Below are positions 6,567 to 8,748 of a stretch of DNA of 8,748 nt, one piece after another. Below the pieces are notes generated by a model. It saw only the letters and a list, made by a program, of their open reading frames with translations. It was not told where the DNA came from and searched no databases. Both the position numbers and the translations under genes were made by a program. How positions within the stretch are numbered: position 1 is the stretch's first letter; each line of letters starts with the position of its first letter. The stretch is from CAYFNK01 sp964393215 (lineage in GTDB: Archaea; Nanobdellota; Nanobdellia; SCGC-AAA011-G17; PNOQ01): contig CAYMSW010000027.1 in NCBI GenBank assembly GCA_964393215.1, positions 1 through 8,748 of the forward strand, written 5' to 3'.

Positions 6567-8171
6567 ATGAAAAAATTAGAAAAATCACTTTTAACTTTTC
6601 TCACAGAGGATACATATAAAGTCGCGATCCTTAAAGGGAAATGGGGCGTAGGTAAAACATTCTTTTGGAAGAATTTTCTCGAAAAAAATACAAAAATTCT
6701 TAAAAAGTTCCGAGCATATTCTTATGTCTCGATTTTCGGAATAAAAGATTTTAAATCAATAAATAATCAGATTTTTTCAGGTTTTAAAATACTGGATGAC
6801 TCAAAATTTAAAAAACAAACAGAAAAATTGAAACCTTTAGCAAAGATTTTGGAATCAGTTCAGATACCTGGAGTTAATTCCTCCAAGGCAGTAAATAACA
6901 TAATTGAAAGTAATCTGATCAACAATTTTTTGATATGCATTGATGACATGGAGCGAAAAGAGAGTGATCTTTCCATTTCATCAGTTCTTGGTTTGATATC
7001 TACTTTAAAAGAGGAAAAAAACTGTAAAATCATTTTGATTTTCAACGATGAAATGCTGGATAAAGTTACAAAAGCGGGTCTTAACGAATACCGTGAAAAA
7101 ATAGTTGATATAGAACTTTCTTATGACCCCACAATAAAGGAAAATTTAAAAATAATCTGGCCAGATGGAGCAACGCAAAACATCCAAGAGTTGTTTCAAA
7201 AGCTTAAATTGAACAATATTCGAATCATGCAAAAAGTTAAATGGATTCAGGATTATTTTAAAGAAAATATCAAGGATAAATATCCAGATTTATATGATCG
7301 CTTCATGGAGAAGGCAGCATGTTTAAGTATTTATTACCATGCGTATAGCAAGGATTTTGAACTGAATGAAATAATGGACCGTAGCTTTGCAATGTATTCC
7401 ATGTTGGATGATGATGACATGCAAAAAGAAAAATATAAAGTTCTTGATGATACTAACCATTTCCCTGAGAGCTTTGATCAAGTAATTGTTGATTATTTAC
7501 TGGATGGTTATGTAAATATTGAAATGTATGAAGAGATTTTATCAAAGGCAAATGAAAAATATAGAGTGTCTGACATAAGTTCTGCATATCAAGAATTGCG
7601 GAATACTTTTGATTCAAATTTTAAAACATCCCAAAAAACATTTATTACAAAATCAATTGAGTTTCTAAACAATCATGTCAACGATCTTTATTTGCAGGAA
7701 GTTATTGATTTAACAAATTTAATTAACAAAATTGATCCCTCAATTAAATTTGAGTCTATCTTTGATACGGCAATTGATATACATGTAGAAAGGTTGGATG
7801 AACGTGATATTATTTATTCTTCACTGCCCGAAAAAATAGCAGATAAATTAAAGCAAAAAATCAAAAACAGAAAAATTAAGAGAATACCGATTTCGGATCT
7901 TTTTAATAAACTGGTCATGAGAAATTCTTGGAATACTGCTGATATTGAGTTTTTATCAATTTATGAAAAAGATGACTATTATGATTGGATCACACAAGAA
8001 GATGACAAGGTAATTTTAATGATTCATTCTTTTTTTGAAAGATTTGATAGACCGGATAAAAATGAAATCACAGAGTCAGTCATTTTAAAGATAAAAGCAG
8101 CTTTGGATGATGTGAAATCCAGAAGCAAATTAGATGAGCTGCGGGTCAATATTTGCAATAATTATCAGTGA
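6567..8171 (+). CDS. KAP-like P-loop NTPase, probable defence protein
   Basis: A 534-residue protein whose N-terminal third is a P-loop NTPase of the KAP/STAND-like type. It has Walker A GKWGVGKT (24-31), Walker B FLICIDDMER (121-130) with the tandem acidic pair D126-D127, and a following strand IILIFND (155-161) that fits the sensor position. The segment NNIRIMQKVKW (216-226) resembles the arginine-containing lid of KAP NTPases. Residues about 240-534 are mostly helical and charged, with no recognisable nuclease, protease or TIR motif. Unlike many KAP proteins there is no membrane segment inserted in the NTPase domain, so it should be cytoplasmic. KAP NTPases include phage-exclusion proteins such as PifA. 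The ATG follows GAAGGGG with 6-base spacing. It forms a likely two-gene unit with the 110-residue protein. The exact family is less certain than the NTPase fold. Confidence 0.85.
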   Translation: MKKLEKSLLTFLTEDTYKVAILKGKWGVGKTFFWKNFLEKNTKILKKFRAYSYVSIFGIKDFKSINNQIFSGFKILDDSKFKKQTEKLKPLAKILESVQIPGVNSSKAVNNIIESNLINNFLICIDDMERKESDLSISSVLGLISTLKEEKNCKIILIFNDEMLDKVTKAGLNEYREKIVDIELSYDPTIKENLKIIWPDGATQNIQELFQKLKLNNIRIMQKVKWIQDYFKENIKDKYPDLYDRFMEKAACLSIYYHAYSKDFELNEIMDRSFAMYSMLDDDDMQKEKYKVLDDTNHFPESFDQVIVDYLLDGYVNIEMYEEILSKANEKYRVSDISSAYQELRNTFDSNFKTSQKTFITKSIEFLNNHVNDLYLQEVIDLTNLINKIDPSIKFESIFDTAIDIHVERLDERDIIYSSLPEKIADKLKQKIKNRKIKRIPISDLFNKLVMRNSWNTADIEFLSIYEKDDYYDWITQEDDKVILMIHSFFERFDRPDKNEITESVILKIKAALDDVKSRSKLDELRVNICNNYQ

Positions 8172-8211
8172 TTTTTCAAGGTAACATTTATGCTCGTTAA
8201 ATTGCAAATAT

Positions 8212-8216
8212 AAGGA
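8212..8216 (+). promoter_or_regulatory. Ribosome-binding site that decides the start of the YkgJ-type gene
   Basis: AAGGA lies 5 bases before the ATG at 8222. It abuts and overlaps the earlier in-frame ATG at 8216, which therefore cannot use it. The downstream ATG is the better start. Confidence 0.6.
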
Positions 8217-8221
8217 TGGAT

Positions 8222-8569
8222 ATGCCCCCTAAAACTTTCAAATGCAAACAATGCGGCAACTGCTGTCTCAATCTCAATGATGCTTTTCAAACAAGTGTCA
8301 GCGATGATGATGTTGCTATATGGGAGATGGAAGGACGGTATGATATTCTGGAATGGGTAAATTCAATACCGCTTGGTGAAGGGTATTATATTCATGATAT
8401 TTGGATACACCCTAAACACGGTGATGTGTGGCGCTGTCCATGGCTGAGAAAACTGCCGAACAAAGACAAATACATTTGCCGGATTCAAGATGTAAAACCT
8501 GAACATTGTCGAAATTATCCCAAATCAAGAAAACATGCTGAAGAAACAGGATGTAGAGGTTTTGAGTAG
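8222..8569 (+). CDS. YkgJ-family cysteine-cluster protein (putative metal-binding)
   Basis: A 115-residue protein of the YkgJ (CxxCxxCC) zinc/iron-chelating family. Counted from the chosen start, the signature CKQCGNCC spans residues 8-15. A second cysteine lies in WRCPWL, and the C-terminal part has the family's CRIQDVKPEHCRNYP stretch and a final TGCRGFE. In total eight cysteines could bind a metal or an iron-sulfur cluster. The family is widespread and poorly characterised, and no specific reaction can be named. An in-frame ATG at 8216 would add two residues, but the ribosome-binding site fits 8222. The gene starts 50 bases after the NTPase stop with no visible terminator between, so read-through is possible. 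It is more likely an ordinary chromosomal gene flanking the island than a defence part. Confidence 0.9.
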   Translation: MPPKTFKCKQCGNCCLNLNDAFQTSVSDDDVAIWEMEGRYDILEWVNSIPLGEGYYIHDIWIHPKHGDVWRCPWLRKLPNKDKYICRIQDVKPEHCRNYPKSRKHAEETGCRGFE

Positions 8570-8748
8570 GTGAGCTTGAACATTTCAGAATTTGAATTTT
8601 TGGGTACAAACTTTTTTGAGTCCGTTTTTCAATCCGGGATGTGTTTTATGGATTTATATGTCTCTCTCAATTCTGGTAATCAAAGCGAGTTTGTATATTC
8701 AGGACTCCTGATTTAGGAAAGTTTGTTGATTACTGAAATTCCGGGAAA
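8570..8748. other. Intergenic sequence without recognisable feature
   Basis: I see no gene with a ribosome-binding site, no convincing hairpin followed by a T-run, and no RNA gene here. The hexamer CCGGGA occurs twice (near 8634 and 8741), which is not enough to call a repeat. Confidence 0.5.

Noticed and set aside
6860..7045. 61-residue minus-strand frame inside the KAP-like gene
   Set aside because: Antisense to the Walker B region of a well-supported gene.
8172..8211. Terminator after the KAP-like gene
   Set aside because: No stem of useful length and no stem-adjacent T-run in this gap.
8580..8605. Hairpin terminator after the YkgJ-type gene
   Set aside because: Only a 4-base stem (TTCA/TGAA) before a T-run, weaker than chance would require.
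8412..8609. 65-residue open frame on the minus strand
   Set aside because: It lies opposite the YkgJ-type gene, whose cysteine pattern is clearly real, and its translation resembles no family.
8639..8716. 26-codon open frame on the plus strand after the YkgJ-type gene
   Set aside because: Too short, with no ribosome-binding site at a proper distance and no recognisable product.

Overview
The window is AT-rich bacterial DNA (roughly two thirds A+T by eye) that reads as a defence island. Most genes start with ATG behind clear Shine-Dalgarno sites. No rRNA, tRNA or housekeeping gene fixes the taxon. A Gram-negative anaerobe such as a member of the Desulfobacterota would fit, but that is only a guess from general style.

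Minus-strand block (about 33-6043, transcribed right to left): five tightly packed genes form what looks like one operon. In transcription order they are a 60-residue protein of unknown function, a 1015-residue McrB-like AAA+ NTPase with an EVE-like modified-base-reading domain, a 420-residue McrC nuclease overlapping mcrB by 8 bases, a 315-residue uncharacterised protein with a probable TTG start, and the first ~165 residues of a DUF4011-type superfamily 1 helicase. The helicase frame is cut off at the left edge. The last bases (about 1-49) carry an imperfect 14-base repeat and a TGACCCC block that look like the end of an IS21-family element. Together this is a type IV (modification-dependent) restriction system with two extra accessory genes and a probably inactivated helicase.

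Divergent regulatory region (6044-6218): 175 bases hold a perfect 7+7 inverted repeat, a weaker 6+6 inverted repeat and strong ribosome-binding sites facing both ways. Both gene sets may be controlled from here.

Plus-strand block (6219-8171): a 110-residue unknown protein lies 15 bases before a 534-residue KAP-like P-loop NTPase without membrane segments. The pairing and location suggest a second defence module. This is the best candidate in the window for something undescribed.

Right end (8172-8748): a small YkgJ-type cysteine-cluster protein is followed by 179 bases in which I see no gene or strong signal.
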